In this document: positions 24,726 to 38,454 of the stretch, piece after piece | Numbering within the stretch: position 1 is the stretch's first letter | Layout of the letters: every line of letters begins with the position of its first letter | Assembly (NCBI RefSeq): GCF_001649575.2 | Contig: NC_051450.1 | Coordinates: forward strand, 13,111,878-13,175,877 | Length of the DNA stretch: 64,000 nucleotides | From: Kryptolebias marmoratus | Taxonomy: Eukaryota > Chordata > Actinopteri > Cyprinodontiformes > Rivulidae | Direction of reading: 5' to 3' | The notes under the pieces: model-generated | Told to the model about the DNA's origin: nothing | The model's database searches: none | What the model saw: the letters and a program-made list of their open reading frames with translations, nothing else | Program-made: the position numbers and the translations under genes

Positions 24726-27199
24726 TAACAGATTACAGAGAAAATACTTATTGAATGAAAGACATCTCCCTATATTGAAGGGAAATCACTTTCAGAATGG
24801 ATTTTTTGAATTAAAAGGGGACTTTTTGGGTCTAATTGATCTTGACAGGTTTGCACTCTTTTTGTGAAACTGTGTGGAGCTTTGAGAATTTTTGCCCTGG
24901 CAGTAATTTTTATAAATATCGGTGGGTTTCGTCTAAATGCATACTTAATACCTGAGTTAAATCTGGGCAAACTGCATCAGTGCACATAGAGGCGCTATGC
25001 TATGGTGGAGATGCATATCTTACTATTAATGAATAACCGAAAAGATTTTGGGTGCCTTTTAGTTGTTACCTACATCCTACAACCTTGTGCTCTAAGATTA
25101 AGAAGGCTGGAAAATGAAATCCTGAACCGGAGAGAAATAGACAACCCTGCTTGGGTCTCAATAGCCATTCTGATAAATCCACTTCAGTGGGTTAATGGGT
25201 CATGAAGGATCAGTTGGATCTGCTTCTAACTAGCTGAATGAAACAACATCTCGTTTGAGTCGCCGAAGCCAAGCGTCTCCAGCTGCTTCATATCTCAGCT
25301 GTAACATGAACTGGCAGGAATGCGCAGCAGTGCTGATGCTGGCATGAACTGCGACCCATCTTTCATCAGCAACAAGCTCATTACCCAGAAGCCCCTTGAG
25401 CCGAGCTGAGGAGCACAAAGGGCACCTGTTGGCGGAAACAATCCTGCAGGGGAGGTTAAAGGTCCGATCTGGATTGTTCCAGACTCGAAGAACCACAGCA
25501 AGCTCGCCAGCCAACGGGGTGGGATCCCGATGTGAAAGAACCAAGGAAATGAGACCACCCGAGCTGCAGCTGAGTTTACGTCGGAGGACATTGCCTTGAT
25601 GCAGAACGGGATCCTCGTCAAGGCCAAATCTTAGAGTTAGCAGACTGTATTTCAGATTTACCAGTGCACATCGACAGCTACTCCAGAGAAAAAATCTTCA
25701 GGCAAACAGAGCTGCTGAGTGAATGGGCACTTCCTGAAATCACTCCTGTACAAAGCAGAGATTTCTCCTCACACTCAGACAGTTATTCAGTGAAAATGGG
25801 CAACGTGAATCTTTCACAACCAAATCAGAAAGAAATTGGCTGAAGACATTTCAGCTACTCTTTGTTATGACTCAGCATTGCTTGTGTTACTCCCTGCCCA
25901 GCTGCTAGCTTCATAAAACGTCCATTTTTTTGGTTGCCAAGGACCACACATATGAAAAACCGGGTCTCTTCCTGCCTCTCTTTGAGTCTTCTGAATAGCT
26001 ACAGATGAGGAGAAATAAAAGTGCTTCTTTGAAAATCTGTTTGATCAGACAAAAACGGGCAGCTGACGAAGCCACCGAAGTCAAATCGGGCCACTATCAG
26101 GTTCGAGGAGGGAAGCGAAGTCGTCTTACACGAAGTCACCCCAGCTGCTGCCGCTCTGCCTGAGCGAAAGGTCCTCCCTCCAGCTGAGGGTCGTAAATCC
26201 AAGACGTAAAACAGGAAAGACTTACTCAACAGGTGTGGATCCAGAATGAATGCTCACCCTTTTTTTTTATTCTTTCAGGCGAGATTAATGACGCTCACGA
26301 AGGAGTTGATTAAACAACAGGGCACATTTCATCTAGACTCATTTTAGGGCATTAGATTTTCACGTGTATACATTTGAGTTAGACACTTCCACGCAGCCAT
26401 CATGAGTGAAACCGTAGCTAAGAGATTCACATCCGTTAGCTGCACTTCTCATCTTTCTCATAATGAAAGATCAGACACATGAGCTGCATCTCATGAAAGG
26501 GAAATAGTGACCAAGGTTGTATATTTCACTGTGGACTGGAGGACATGAATAATGTATGAAAGCCTATTTTATCGTTTTGGATTTTCGAACATAAATCTCA
26601 TAACTGATGAACACTATATTTCCTCACTACCTAACAGCTCGACTCCCACTTAAGATAAATATGCACACAGTGAGATATTAACTTGTTTTGTGCTTTGTAA
26701 ACAACTTTCAAATGATAAAGATGTGTTTGTGTGTGTGTAAACAGAGCAAATTCCTCTCAAGGTGACACCCCAAACTGAATTTATCTGTGTGGGCATTAAA
26801 CCGAGACATGACTTTGCAGAGATATGATGTGATCGGTTCGCATTCACTTCGGTTACACAGATACTACTGCTGCAACATTATCTACACCCCCACCGTGAGC
26901 TCTTTCCAGATAAATGTCCTCCCAGAACTCAAAACACAACTCTTCTCTTTCACTATCTTTGTTACCCAGATGAAGAGTCCCACCTAACACAGTCACGATG
27001 ACCGCTACACTTCTGGAAGATAAGAGAGATCTGAGATTTTACACGACTTTTTTCAAATCCTCACCAAAAATGAGCAGAAATAGCCTATTATTATATTCTT
27101 TTATTTGTATTTCAATATAAATTATCTGATGTGTAAATCCTGCATTATTGTCTTTAACATAAATGCAGTTTTTGTTCCAAAAACTAAAAAAATAGACTC

Positions 27200-27345
27200 C
27201 TGAGAACAAAAGAGTCAATCCAGTCAGGAAACATGCTCCGTTTGTTCAAACTGAGGTTGGTCAAAGAGCTGTCTACAACAGGTAAGATGTTAATTGGTCA
27301 TAACCTTTCGACAGAACTCCATTTCAAAATGTCTGAATAATCCCT
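27200..27345 (-). repeat. MITE-like family 1, copy 4 (one arm)
   Basis: A right-arm fragment carrying 'CAAACTGAGGTTGGTCAAAG', 'AGCTGTCTACAACAGGTAAG', 'ATGTTAATTGGTCATAACC' and an outer 'TGAATAATCCCTTTAAAG'. It matches the right arm of the 5.6 kb copy. Confidence 0.65.
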
Positions 27346-28629
27346 TTAAAGTCAGTCATGTTGCTGAGGTATTGAACTCTTTCCTCAGAGTCAAAACTTG
27401 TCCGTTTTTTGCTCCTGAATGGGACTAAAACATAAACATCGTCCCTGGATATAAACTGTAAATCATGTCAGTATTTTTCTCCCCTTAGATGTTAGATATT
27501 TACATTTTTTTTATTAAATTGTGTGTTGATATTACTCAACATGGGGCTCGATGCGTGCAGTAGTAGAATTATTAAAAAAATAATTAATGAAACACTTTCT
27601 GCAGTTATTTGAACAAAAAGACTAAAACATTAGAAAGCCAAAAGGTTGATAATGGGTCACAAACAGCTGAAAACATAATAAAACACTGGCATTATTTGAT
27701 AAGAAATGTTTTACTGACTTCCTTGGTGCAAATTAATATATTTGTGCCAATTTGTTCGACAGCTGGAAAACCCATGATTGCTGTGTTACGCTGGTGGTGA
27801 TATAAGTCCAACTGTTGTCGGCCACATTCATGAAATTCCACCCGCTTTACTCTTCTTTTATGTCCACATTCAGCCATTAAGAAACTTCCTGCACAAATCC
27901 AATAAGGGGGACAACAAGCCCTCACATCAGCGGCCCGACGGCACAGAGACGGTTTCCTGTTGTAAGAATGACACTATTATCAGGAGAAAAAATTCTGGAT
28001 TAAAATTTAATTTGAGTTTGCGTGGGTCCCTGATTTGCTGCGATTGGGGGAAAGGACAAAAACTCAGAAGAAACATTGATTTAAAGAAAAAGACTTAAAA
28101 CTGTAAACATTTTTATTCAAAAAATGATATTTCCCTGCATGTCAAGTCATCCTGTTGACCCAACAAAGAACCATATGATGCAGTAAAGTGTACAAGATAC
28201 AAGCTATCTGATTTATTTAAGTGTTATAATTAGTTTTTTATACTCTTTGTGTCTGGAGGGCAACACCTGAAGCTGTAAGACGAGCTGAAAGAGTCTCAAC
28301 CAAAGTGACGCCGGATATATGAACTTCTAGAGAAAGAAACATCTTTTTATTCACATATCAGTCACAAAGGACAGCCACAGTTCCATCTGTAGTTAACATT
28401 ATGAAGAAAAGACAGAAAAACGTGTGTCATCTGGAGAGGGATTTTAATTAAGCGAGGCTGTCAAAATGAGGAAGTCTAATAAGACATTAACGGCTGCTCT
28501 GACGAAGCTCCGGCCCTTTTATTGGGTCATGACCTTCATCGCAAGTCTGACTGGACAGGCAATTCTGAGAAATGTTGCCACCTACGATATCTGTCCAGTT
28601 TCCTCAATTAAGTCGTTTCCCTGAACACC

Positions 28630-28725
28630 CCTTTAAAGAGAGAGAGCTGAACCTCTGAAGTGGGGTTATGTGTAAAGCTTATGAACCGTTAATATCTTAC
28701 CTGGTGTTGATGACTAATCTATGAG
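28630..28725 (+). repeat. MITE-like family 1, copy 5 (outer left arm)
   Basis: It shows the outer left arm 'CCCCTTTAAAGAGAGAGAGC', 'CTCTGAAGTGGGGTTATGTG' and 'GAACCGTTAATATCTTACC'. It then diverges, so only the terminal part is left. Confidence 0.55.
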
Positions 28726-29464
28726 TGGATTATTTAATTCTTGACGGTAAACTACAGGTCTATATTTGAATTTGCTTTATTAAAAGCCCACCTAAATCAA
28801 CTTCTTTTTTCCGAGTCAGAGAAGTTTAAAGTTTAAACATCTCCCCTCGTTCGTTGCTCCAGGAGTCTTTAAACTCTCTCCAACAAGGGTGGCTAAATAT
28901 TTACTTGTCAGCCCCGTTGCTTGTTTAATGTTAAAGGCGCGCTCAAACGGCGGAGTAAATGAATAAAAAAAGCTTCAGACAAAACACCTCAAGCAGCTGA
29001 TGAGTACCAGGCCGCTTTCCAACGGTGGTCCGACAGGACCGACCTCCTTTTCAGGGCATGGTAGACAGGGGTCTGCTCTGGGGGGCTCAATGCTGAAGCG
29101 CAACCCTGCTGACATGGCTGTTTCTGTGAAAAGAGGCAATATGTGCATTTAGAGTTGGCCCCAGCCCAAAGAGATTAAACCGAGGTGTGCTGGATGCGAG
29201 GGCATCACAGACAAAAGTGTCTGATCAGCTGCGATGATTATTGCAAAACAACGGGGCGCGCACAGGTGGGCAACAAGAAACGCTTAACGTTTTTATTTTT
29301 TCCTCGAACAAATAAGAATCTTATCGACTACTGAGTAGGCACAGCAGAACATCATTTTCCAAATCAGCAAGTTTGGCTAAGTGCCACAAAGCAAGCGTTT
29401 TTAAGGCTGAATGGAAGACCAAAATAATGAAAGACTACAAGAATTTAAAACAGCATTTCAGGGA

Positions 29465-31065
29465 ACATCCATCCATCCATTTACTTCTGCTTATCTGTGG
29501 TCAGGTGACAGAGGTAACAGGTCCATCAGGGAAGCCTAGATCTCCTTCTGGGGCGTTATTCATGATCCAGATCTCATTACCATAGGTGAGGGTTGGAACA
29601 TAGACGGACCAGTAATTCAAGAGCTTTGCCTTTTGTCTCAGCTCCGTCTTCACTGCTATGGATTGAAGCAAAACCCTTTTACTTTTATTACTGCGGATGG
29701 AACCTCAGTCTGTCGATCCATCACTCATGAACAAGACTCTAACTCTTCTGGTTCAGCCAAAGACTCACCCCCTACCTCGAAGGGAAAGATTCCTCTTTTT
29801 TTAAAGCTATTTTCTGATGTCTTATATTCTCCTAACTCAGTCAGAAAAGCAAGGAGCCATTGTCCTACAAATCTCTTCAATTACATCCCTGACGATAGAG
29901 TCAGTGTGTAAGTAAGCTTTCTGGCTTCCCTTTGCTGCCAACTTTAAATCTGTACAGTATTAAATAATCTAAACTACGTGTGGAAAATAAAAGGTGGAGT
30001 GCATCCTTTCTCTGCTGTCAAACACTGATCTCTGCAGACCTCGGAATCTCCACCAACAAACCCATTATCCAGAGATCTAATGTGACGCACAGAAGCATTG
30101 GTTGATTACCTCATGGTTTGCATACATCGGCCTCCAGCAGATGGTTTCTCAGATTGTACAACTTCAATCCTCCTTCAAGAACAGAGCCCAGCTGTGAAGT
30201 TAGTCTCTAGAAGGAGATAAACTGCTTTACAACACCTACTGTGTTTATCACATGTAGCCCACTGATCCAATAAATAACTCTCCGTTTTCCACAGAAATAT
30301 TCAGGTTAATTATTGCTTTGCACTGGATGCTTTGGAAGAAGAGGCAGCTGATCTAGGTAGATATCTAATCATTCAGTTCAGTCCCTCCATCCACTGGGTT
30401 CTAGGTATTTTCCGAGGTTTCCAGAACAACATGCTTGAAACACCTCCAAACGCAGGTGACCTGGACCTGAAGGTGTTCCTAGTCCTGGCCTGGTAACGGC
30501 TCTTATGAATGCTGAAAGTCGTGGCTTGAAAATACAAAGAGGTCACATCAAACCAAAAATGGGACCCTGAGGAATCCCAAACCAGACAAGCCTCCGCTTC
30601 ACAATGATGCCTTGAGATCCTGTCCACAAACACTAGACGAACAGAGACAGAGGCAGACCTGGAGAAGTCCAACCCCTCACCAGGAACAAGCTCATCTTTG
30701 TGCCAAGAATGTGGACACAGCATTTGTTTTGGAGCAGATAGTCCCTAAAAGTGATGTAATCCCTACACTCCTGTAGCGCCCTCCAAAAAATCCCTCAGAG
30801 AACACCGTCTTAAGCCTTCTCCAGCTTCACAAAAAGCTCAAGGACTTGACAATTACACTATCATGACACTTTTAGCTGCTCTGCAGGGGCGGAGATCTAG
30901 TCCCCTGTTCCACAACCAGGAAGAAAGCCGCAGTGCTCCTCCTGATTTCGAGGTTCAACAATCAGTTTGAACTTCCTTCCCAACATCCTGGAGTAAACTT
31001 TCCCCGGGGTGGCTGAGCAGTGCCACTCTCTGATAGTTAGAACACACTCACTGGTTTCTCTCTTC
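29465..31065 (-). mobile_element. decayed LINE with RT remnants, minus strand
   Basis: At the left edge CATCCATCCATCC followed by 'TTCTGCTTATCTGTGGTCAG' is the reverse complement of the 'GGATAAGCAGAA...ATGGATGG' tail typical of teleost LINE 3' ends. This fixes the element on the minus strand. Further in, blocks such as 'CAGATCTCATTACCATAGGT' and, on the minus strand, a 'VRLVFVDRISRHHCEAEACL' peptide resemble the reverse-transcriptase region of the same class, with the ADD active-site region degraded. Many stops and shifts make it a dead copy. Boundaries are approximate. Confidence 0.6.
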
Positions 31066-32925
31066 CTCTTTTTTTCTTAGTAAGCTTTTTAAAAAAGTGC
31101 AACTGTGAAGATGAAGAAATCTGAACGATGAAGGGAAAGAGCCGTGAAGGTTCGTGAAGGGTTGCCTCCTCTCTCGTGTTCTTACTCCCTAATCTGTTCA
31201 CCTGCAGACAGACAGATCCTTCTTATTCTTCATAAACGAAGCATCTGTTTTACCTGCCACTAAGTCGGAAAAGGGCCACGGTCAGTTGTGGCGGAGCCGG
31301 CGTTCAGCCTCAGAGGAAGACATGACGAAACGTGTTCAAGGACTAAATGTAAGCGACTGGAGTCTCACCAGATCTGTCACACGTTTAGATTGCAATACAT
31401 TTATGTAAAGATGAGCTATAAAGCATCAAAAGGTCCTTTTTTTTACATTCTGCACTCAAACAGGCTTACATTATAAATGCTTCATGTGATGTTACAGTGC
31501 AGCGAAGCAATCTCACACATGAGGACGGTGTTCTAATCTGCGGCAAATCGGCAGCAACTGAAAAAGTCCTGCTTCTCCCTGATAGAGAAAAGAACAACAG
31601 CCATCAGCAGGAAGAGGAAACAATGTCCAATGTCACAGCAGGATAAGACGTGTTAAACGCTCAAAATCCCGGGGGCTAGACAAAGGATTTGATTTGTACA
31701 CGTGTAACAATTAAACCGTCTCCTCCATCCAAAGCGCCGAAGTCGTCACGAAGCAACGGCAATCTGCTGCCTGAATGGAAAGCTTCAGAGTCAGGACGGA
31801 GCACAGACGCTTCTGGGACGAGGCGTTTTCGCTCAGTCTGGTGCCGCATTTGTCTCGTTTGGCAAAAAAGCTGGCTATTAGATTCCCAATCTGGCACACA
31901 AAGATACACTGAACGCTGTGAGAGTGGGACGACTGATAAGAGCAAATGTGCTGCACAAGTTTCACTGTGTTTGAGCTCCAACTTACGGATTAATTAACTT
32001 ATTAAAATAACCAGACTGGCTGCTGCTGTCTCATTTGATATTTAAATAACTATCTTCACAGTTTGGACAGCTGTTCAGACAAAACAAGAAAGAAAATTAT
32101 TACAAACCAGCAGATCCGTTTTTCTTCTGCTTTTTGTTCAGAATAATATAAATAGTCAAATTAATATGCCTTTTTCTTTAGAATGGACTAACTCTTTCAT
32201 CCCCGTTTCTTAAACCTAAAATGATAGTTTTAAAAGCTGAAATCAACCCTAATTATAAGTCAGATACACACAATCCTTCCTTCTGTATTTGCTGGGAGCG
32301 ATGCAGATGAATTCATACTGAATCCTCCTCATCTGTTAGTGTTTACCTTCACCGGACAACTTCTCGACTCCGTCGTCCTGTTGTTCTGTCTGCACCTCCA
32401 TTAGCAACATAATGAGCGCTCAACAACAGCAGCGGGAGGAAAAAAGCGCTCCAAAGTGGACCCATAAATACAAGTTTAGCTTGAAAAGCTAGCATTTGAA
32501 TGTCTGCTTAATGAGCACATGCCAGCAGATCTGTCATCCTGTCAGTCCAACGCTCTCCAGCAGAGCGAAGCCCCAAAGGGAGACGGGAAAAACCTGCCAC
32601 AGTGAAGCTTCGAGGACGCCCGATTAATGAGCTGCTGATTTTAGTGTTTCTGGTGACTGGGTGAAGGAGGACAGGTCGCAGCAGGTCAGGCGGTGCCATC
32701 CAGGAGCCGGTGCACTGACTAAGACGGAGGATGTTGGGACCATAAGGCAGGAAAGGTGCAACAGAGCCAGGGGCCCCACGGGGGCCCCATCTGTTGTAGG
32801 CAAATAAACGGGGGTCTTCGGTGAATGGGAGTGAGGAGCTGAAGTTTCCCCTGCAGACAGAACCATTAATCAGGACCAGGATGAGCCTGCTGGGCTCACA
32901 GTGACAGGTCAGCAGTACAACAGAC

Positions 32926-32998
32926 TCTCCTCCTCCTCCTCCTCCTCCTCCTCCTCCTCCTCCTCCTCCTCCTCCTCCTCCTCCTCCTCCTCCTCCTC
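32926..32998 (+). repeat. CTC/TCC trinucleotide microsatellite
   Basis: About 24 uninterrupted copies of a three-base pyrimidine unit on the plus strand (GAG on minus). It is homopurine-homopyrimidine and can form unusual DNA structure; no coding frame uses it. Confidence 0.95.
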
Positions 32999-34100
32999 AC
33001 TGTATCTCCATTAGAGGCTGGAGGTGTCAGTTAACTGCCACTCTGTTGTTACTATCAACGTTTTCACAAATGTCCTCCAAGAATAACTGAAAAAAGCTGC
33101 AGAGGAGGAGCAGAAAGATTCTGCCGTGGTTACTGCAGATAAACAAACCCGTTTTCGAAGATGCTCCACTTCCAGGAGACTAAATGACTCCAGACTGACG
33201 TGGTTTCCTGCAGAAAAAGTCTAATTGTAAAAGAAACATTGTTTAGACGTGGCAAGGGTTGCACAGTTTTCTGAAAAAATGATCAATATCTATTTTAATG
33301 AGCACAATATCAACAGCTCAAGAGATTGTGATCGATCCCAGACACAAACTGAATATTAATATCTGACAATTTGGCAGTCAGTTGGACCTGCTCAGCTGGT
33401 TTAGATAAGAGGCGGACATGTTAAAGCACATGGAGAGTGTTGTTTCATAAGGTTCATCCCAACTATTGTCATCACAGTATGGCAGTTTCACATTTTTCTA
33501 CTATCGTGGAGCCGTTGTAGAGCCTTAAAGCAATGACTGTGTAATCAAAGGAATCTGAAAACAGGTGTTTTCTGAATGACTGAAGAATCTTTGGCTCTAT
33601 GGGCTGCTTGCAAACAGAACAGACTGCTATCTTATCAGAGGTTTTTTATCAAGGTGACAAGATCAACCAGAATTATTTAGTTTTATGTGGATTATTGGCA
33701 CAGCTGATAAATGATTCAACTTTCTCCTAAAAGCTACAAAACATTAAAAATGACTTTAAAAAACTGTTTCAAAGACACGTTTGAGGAGATGTCTTCAAAT
33801 AGCACTTTTTTATATCTTTAGAGTCCAAAACCTTAAACCGCTGAAAATGTGAGGAACAGCAGCAAACTGTCACATTTATTTGACTTTTGCATTTTTTGTA
33901 AAATGACTCAGTGGCTTCTGATCATGTTATCGTCTTTAAAAAGTATTTATAATGTAAAAATTGATTTTTTTAATCTTTTTATTTTTTTGGTGTGTTTTTT
34001 GGCAATATTCATGTAACACCCCTGTATCTTTTGACTTTCAGAACCAGATTTCCAGCTCATGATGAGCATTTAATAAAAAAATATATTTACATGAACATTA

Positions 34101-34790
34101 TACAGGGTGGGCCATTTATATGGATACACCTTAATAAAATGGGAATGGTTGGTGATATTAACTTCCTGTTTGTGGCACATTGGGAGGGGGAAACTTTTCA
34201 AGATGGGTGGTGACCATGGTGGCCAATTTGAAGTCGGCCATTTTGGATCCAACTTTTGTTTTTTCATTGGGAAGAAGGTCATGTGACACATTAAACCTAT
34301 TTGGAATTTCACAAGAAAAATAAGGGTGTGCTTGGTTTTAACGTAACTTTATTCTTTCATGAGTTATTTACAAGTTTCGGACCACTTGTAAAATGTGTTC
34401 AAAGTGCTGCCCATTGTGTTGGATTGTCAGTGCAACCCTCTTCTCACACTCCCACTTCCTGGAAAGTGGATTGGTCATCGTGAGCCAGTTGAATGGCCTC
34501 CAAGGTCTCCCGATCTGACCCCCTTAGACTTTTATCTTTGGGGTCATCTGAAGGCAGTTGTCTCTGCTGTGAAGATACGAGATGTGCAACACCGGAAACT
34601 ATAGATACTGGAAGCCTGTGCTAGCATTTCTCCTGTGCTGTTGCTATCAGTGTGTGAAGAGGGTTGCATTGACAATCCAACACAATGGGCATCACTTTGA
34701 ACACATTTTATAAGTGGTCAGAAACCTGTAAATAACTCATGAAAGAATAAAGTTACGTTAAAACCAAGCACACTGTTATTTTTCTTGTAA
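34101..34790 (+). mobile_element. mariner-like element, right end truncated
   Basis: It begins 'TACAGGGTGGGCCATTTATA' after a TA and includes 'TGGTGATATTAACTTCCTG', which I recognise as a common teleost mariner-type repeat. A long segment (34,340-34,450, including 'AACGTAACTTTATTCTTTCA') is repeated as its reverse complement at 34,660-34,780. Between these arms lies a transposase C-terminal fragment. The right copy stops about 200 bases short of the left one, so the outer right end is missing. Dead element. Confidence 0.75.
34458..34604 (+). pseudogene. mariner-type transposase C-terminal fragment
   Basis: About 48 codons encode 'PGKWIGHREPVEWPPRSPDL' and then 'TPLDFYLWGHLK'. The 'SPDLTPLDF.LWG' motif is the block holding the third catalytic acidic residue of mariner-family transposases (family knowledge). 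The N-terminal DNA-binding part and the first two catalytic Asp are absent, so no activity is expected. Confidence 0.75.
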
Positions 34791-36639
34791 AAGTCTCTTC
34801 AGAGCTTTTGAAGCATACAGGTAAAGTAACCAAGCCTTTGAATATGGATGCATAAGGTGGAAAATTAAGCATAATAAGTAACAAAGTCTGCAAGTCCAGG
34901 TCAGCAAAAATGTCCTACAAGTCAGAGGGGCCACGTCTTCAAGGACGGCTAAATCTGCCGCAGCGTTGGCACGCCCGGTCCGGCTCAGCTCCGGCTCCTC
35001 TGGTTTCTAGGAATATCACAGGACGAGAACGACAAAATTTGTTTTGTTTGCTTTTCGTTCATATCTGTCGCTCAATGTCCATTTTTCCATCCTCCGGGAA
35101 CACATCGGTGCGCTCCGGGATCAGAGAAGCCTTTAAATCTGTACCCGGAGTTCGGTTTGTTGTCCGTCTCCTCAGGTTTGTAGCACGGAGCTATTTTCAG
35201 CCTGAACGTGGCCTTAGCTCCAGTTGGCAAACGCATCTCCTACATCCCCAGAAGTAAGATCAGATGACCCCCGACAACCTCCCCTCAGATGGCTTTGGAG
35301 GAGGGGCAGAGAGGGCTGACCAGAGACGGTGGAGAGACTTTAATAGTATGATTCAGCAAGGGTATCAGTTCCCACAGATGGCAGGTTGGGTCCTATTGGC
35401 TTACATAGGAGGGGACTGAAAAGAGACCCCCTTTTCCAGAGCATAAAGAGTGAATCTGCTCAGAAACGCTACAATATCTAATCAAGTCTAAGGTTTCACT
35501 TCAGGATGGAAAACAATTAAAGAACATCTTTCCTTATGAGATCAATTTGTGGGTAAAAACACTGTTGCTCCAGACGAGCGACAGCCGGATGACCTCTGAA
35601 TCAGGTTGTTTTCAGTGCAGCCCAGGGTGTCCTCTGAATCCCCCCTGAAACAAAACCTTTCTGGAACTTGCAATAGGGCAAGGAGAGCGTCAAAATCCTA
35701 ACCGTTTCATTCAGATTAAAGGTTTGTGAAGGCCTGCCTTTTCTGCCTTTTCCGCTCCTGCCTGACTGTGATGCACATGAACAGCATCTTAAAGTTGTGT
35801 AAAAAAATTAAAAAATCCAGTAAAGACCTGACCCCCTTGAGTTTAGTGCCATTTTTATTCCTGAATGGCTCCCAGCTCAAAGGTAAAACAGTCACCATGA
35901 TGGGAAATTAAGCATTAAAACCCCTCATTAATGCGGTGAGACCATTCTGTCTTCAGAGCAGCGTTTTCATTATTCCCCTGCACTCCCTTTTTCATATCAG
36001 GAGTAAAAAGGTTGCAATGAAACCTATGAGGTTTTGGTTGGAATAAAATCCGTCACCCTAACAGAGAGATTACTCACTATCACGTTTGCATCATGTGGGT
36101 ATCAGCTTTCACCACTGTGGGCCAACAAAAGGGGGGTACGTCCGTCTGCAGCTCCTCCTCCGCTCCGTCAGCCTGACAATGGCATCTGGAAAAGCGGCTT
36201 ATTAAGTGTGTGGGCATGTTTCCTCTCAAGCACGAGTCTCTGCGCTCGCAACAGTGGCAGGACACATAAACACAGAATGTAGGTCAGTTAAACAGTTGGC
36301 GTCTGTTCCCTCCCCGTCCGCGCCCGAGCCGAACGGGCGGCAAAAAAATCGAAGGCATTGTTTGCTGAGGGTGACTCATCTCTCCTGGACGACCGGAGAA
36401 GTGGAACAGAGCTTCCTGATGTCGTCCAAATGGCGGTTTCACAGCTTCAGGCCGTACCTGTCGAGGTGTGCTGGACGACAGCTGTCCTGCTGTCTCAGAG
36501 GGACGCATTTACCCTTCTTTTAAAATGACAGAAGGTTTAAAGCTGAGAGGTGTGAAATGTTTCAAGCTGATTGTAGTGAGCAAAGGAAAGGAAGATGAAG
36601 CAGATTTAAGGGGTTTTACCTGTGTGTGTGTGCGTGTAT

Positions 36640-37065
36640 CTTCAACGGACCTACAACTGATTAACCTTCGGAGTCAACCTGATTCAAGATGGCTGCCACA
36701 GCTAATCAACTTAAACAACTATAAAAATGGCCGCAACTCAGTCAGTTTTACGGACTTTGAGCTAAGATTTGGGGTGGTAGTAGCTGAGAGTCATCCCCAA
36801 CAAATATTCCGAGCGCTACTCATTGAGCAACATTTTTGCTTAAAACGTCGCCTATAACTGTTAAAGTTAACCCTCTTTGTCTGTTAGCGAATGATCTAAT
36901 AAACCACCGCGTGGATTGTCATGAAACTTTTAGAAACTTTATATCAGATGAATGTTTACGCCTGATTAAGTTTTAGAGTCAACCCAATTCAAAATAACTC
37001 GAACTCAGTCAGTTTGCAGACTGAGCTCATTTTTGATGCAGTAATTGCTGATTGTCATTCACAGC
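36640..37065 (+). repeat. dispersed repeat with internal duplication
   Basis: Two related units stand side by side. 'AGTCAACCTGATTCAAGATG' and 'AACTCAGTCAGTTTTACGGA' near 36,680-36,760 recur as 'AGTCAACCCAATTCAAAATA' and 'AACTCAGTCAGTTTGCAGAC' near 36,980-37,020. A fragment with 'GTGGTAGTAGCTGAGAGTCA' also occurs at 57,070-57,095 in ankh intron 8, so this is an interspersed family of unknown class. Confidence 0.55.
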
Positions 37066-38454
37066 ATGCAGGTCTTGCGACGTTGTGCATAATGTTAACT
37101 TTCAAGGTTTGACCAAAACAAATAAAACTGTTGTTTTTCAGCGTAAGATGATCCATATTTAAAAACTCTGCCATGAAATGCAGCGGGTGAAAGGCATTTC
37201 CACCAAGGAAGGCTAGGACCTTTAACTATTGTAAATATTTTACTAAAATACTTTTAATTTTTTTTTTTTCCCGCGTGTTCTCGTTTATAGCTCCTAAAAA
37301 GAAACCTGAATCAGCAGAGGCAAAAATCAGAAATTTGAACTGACCTTGAAAATTGCAATTGGTAGATCTCTAATCAACTTGTGAACTTCCCTCAACATCA
37401 AACTGTTATTTAGACTGAAATTGTCCTCTTTTGGACAAAGATTTAACTTTAAATCTGGCCTCTTAGACTCCACTAAACACCCAACTCCTGATCAGTCGAC
37501 CCCTCTGTTTTAATTAGAAGAAGACAATATTTGCCGCTTTTAAAACAATCAGCATTCAGCTTTGCCTGAGCATGCTTCACCGATTACTAAGTAGGAAGGT
37601 AAAGATGCAGCAGCAGCTGCTACAGCCAGCTCGCTGTAGCCCACAGTTTAGTGTTTGAGGCAAGTATGGGCTTCCACATTTCAAAATGTCTACATTTACC
37701 AGATCGTGCATTCTACGTGCACTTTCAATCGCCTCATGAAAAAGCTTTTATGAGGCGATAATAAACCAGACATGAGGCTGGCGGCCAAACGCAGGTTCAT
37801 CACCGGCAACCAAAACACGATGATGGCACAGAAACAGAGCGCACACGAGGCGGCGCACTCCCAAAGACAAACATGATGTCGTTCTGTAAATATGATGCCG
37901 CAAAGTGGGAGAAGAGATTAAACTGGCAGACGACTGAAGTTTTAAGGAGTATCAGATGCTTTAATCTATTCCAGCTTCCACGCTGGAAAAACACAGATTA
38001 CATAAGAGCAGGCGGCCGTGTATTCCCGGGCCTCTGAGTGTGTGTGAGGTCACTGTGGCGAGGAATTCAGCCCGCTGAAGGTTTCCCTGGAAATCACACG
38101 GGTCTCCAAGTTACACTCTAACGTATAATACAGCTTTAACCAAACAAAAGGCCTCCAAGCAGAAAATCCTGGGCGTTCAAGACGAGATGGGAGCTGATGC
38201 GACCTTAGAAACGCAAAAAGAAGCTCGAGAAAAAGAAAATGTCTTTGGCTCCGTCAGCGCTAATCATGGAAAACATCTGTTCCAGGACTGTCAGCTGCTA
38301 CATTTATGTTTTAGAGTTTTACACTTTTATGCACATTTTATTAAACATCATTGGAAAAAAATGGAAACTATATATTTATATGTTTGTTTATTAGTTTGTT
38401 GTTGAATTTGGATGACCTAAAAAACGGAAACTTAAAAGGTGAATACTCAGAACA

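Larger units (their letters stand above)
19551..29460. other. non-coding stretch with scattered repeats
   Basis: No recognisable protein gene. It contains family-1 inverted-repeat pieces at 23.1, 27.2 and 28.6 kb, a LINE 3' end at 24.55 kb and a CCGG-rich near-palindrome at 23,703-23,726. The minus-strand open stretch at 22,424-22,786 (120 codons) has an acceptor-like TTTTCACAACAG near 22,592 followed by a helical-looking segment 'MEEQFEKAYIKDQLSMMM', but no convincing donor. Confidence 0.45.

Noticed and set aside
30373..30723. 116-codon minus-strand frame as a possible gene
   Set aside because: Its sequence ('FVDRISRHHCEAEACLVWD') fits a degraded LINE reverse transcriptase, and the LINE 3' tail lies downstream on the same strand.
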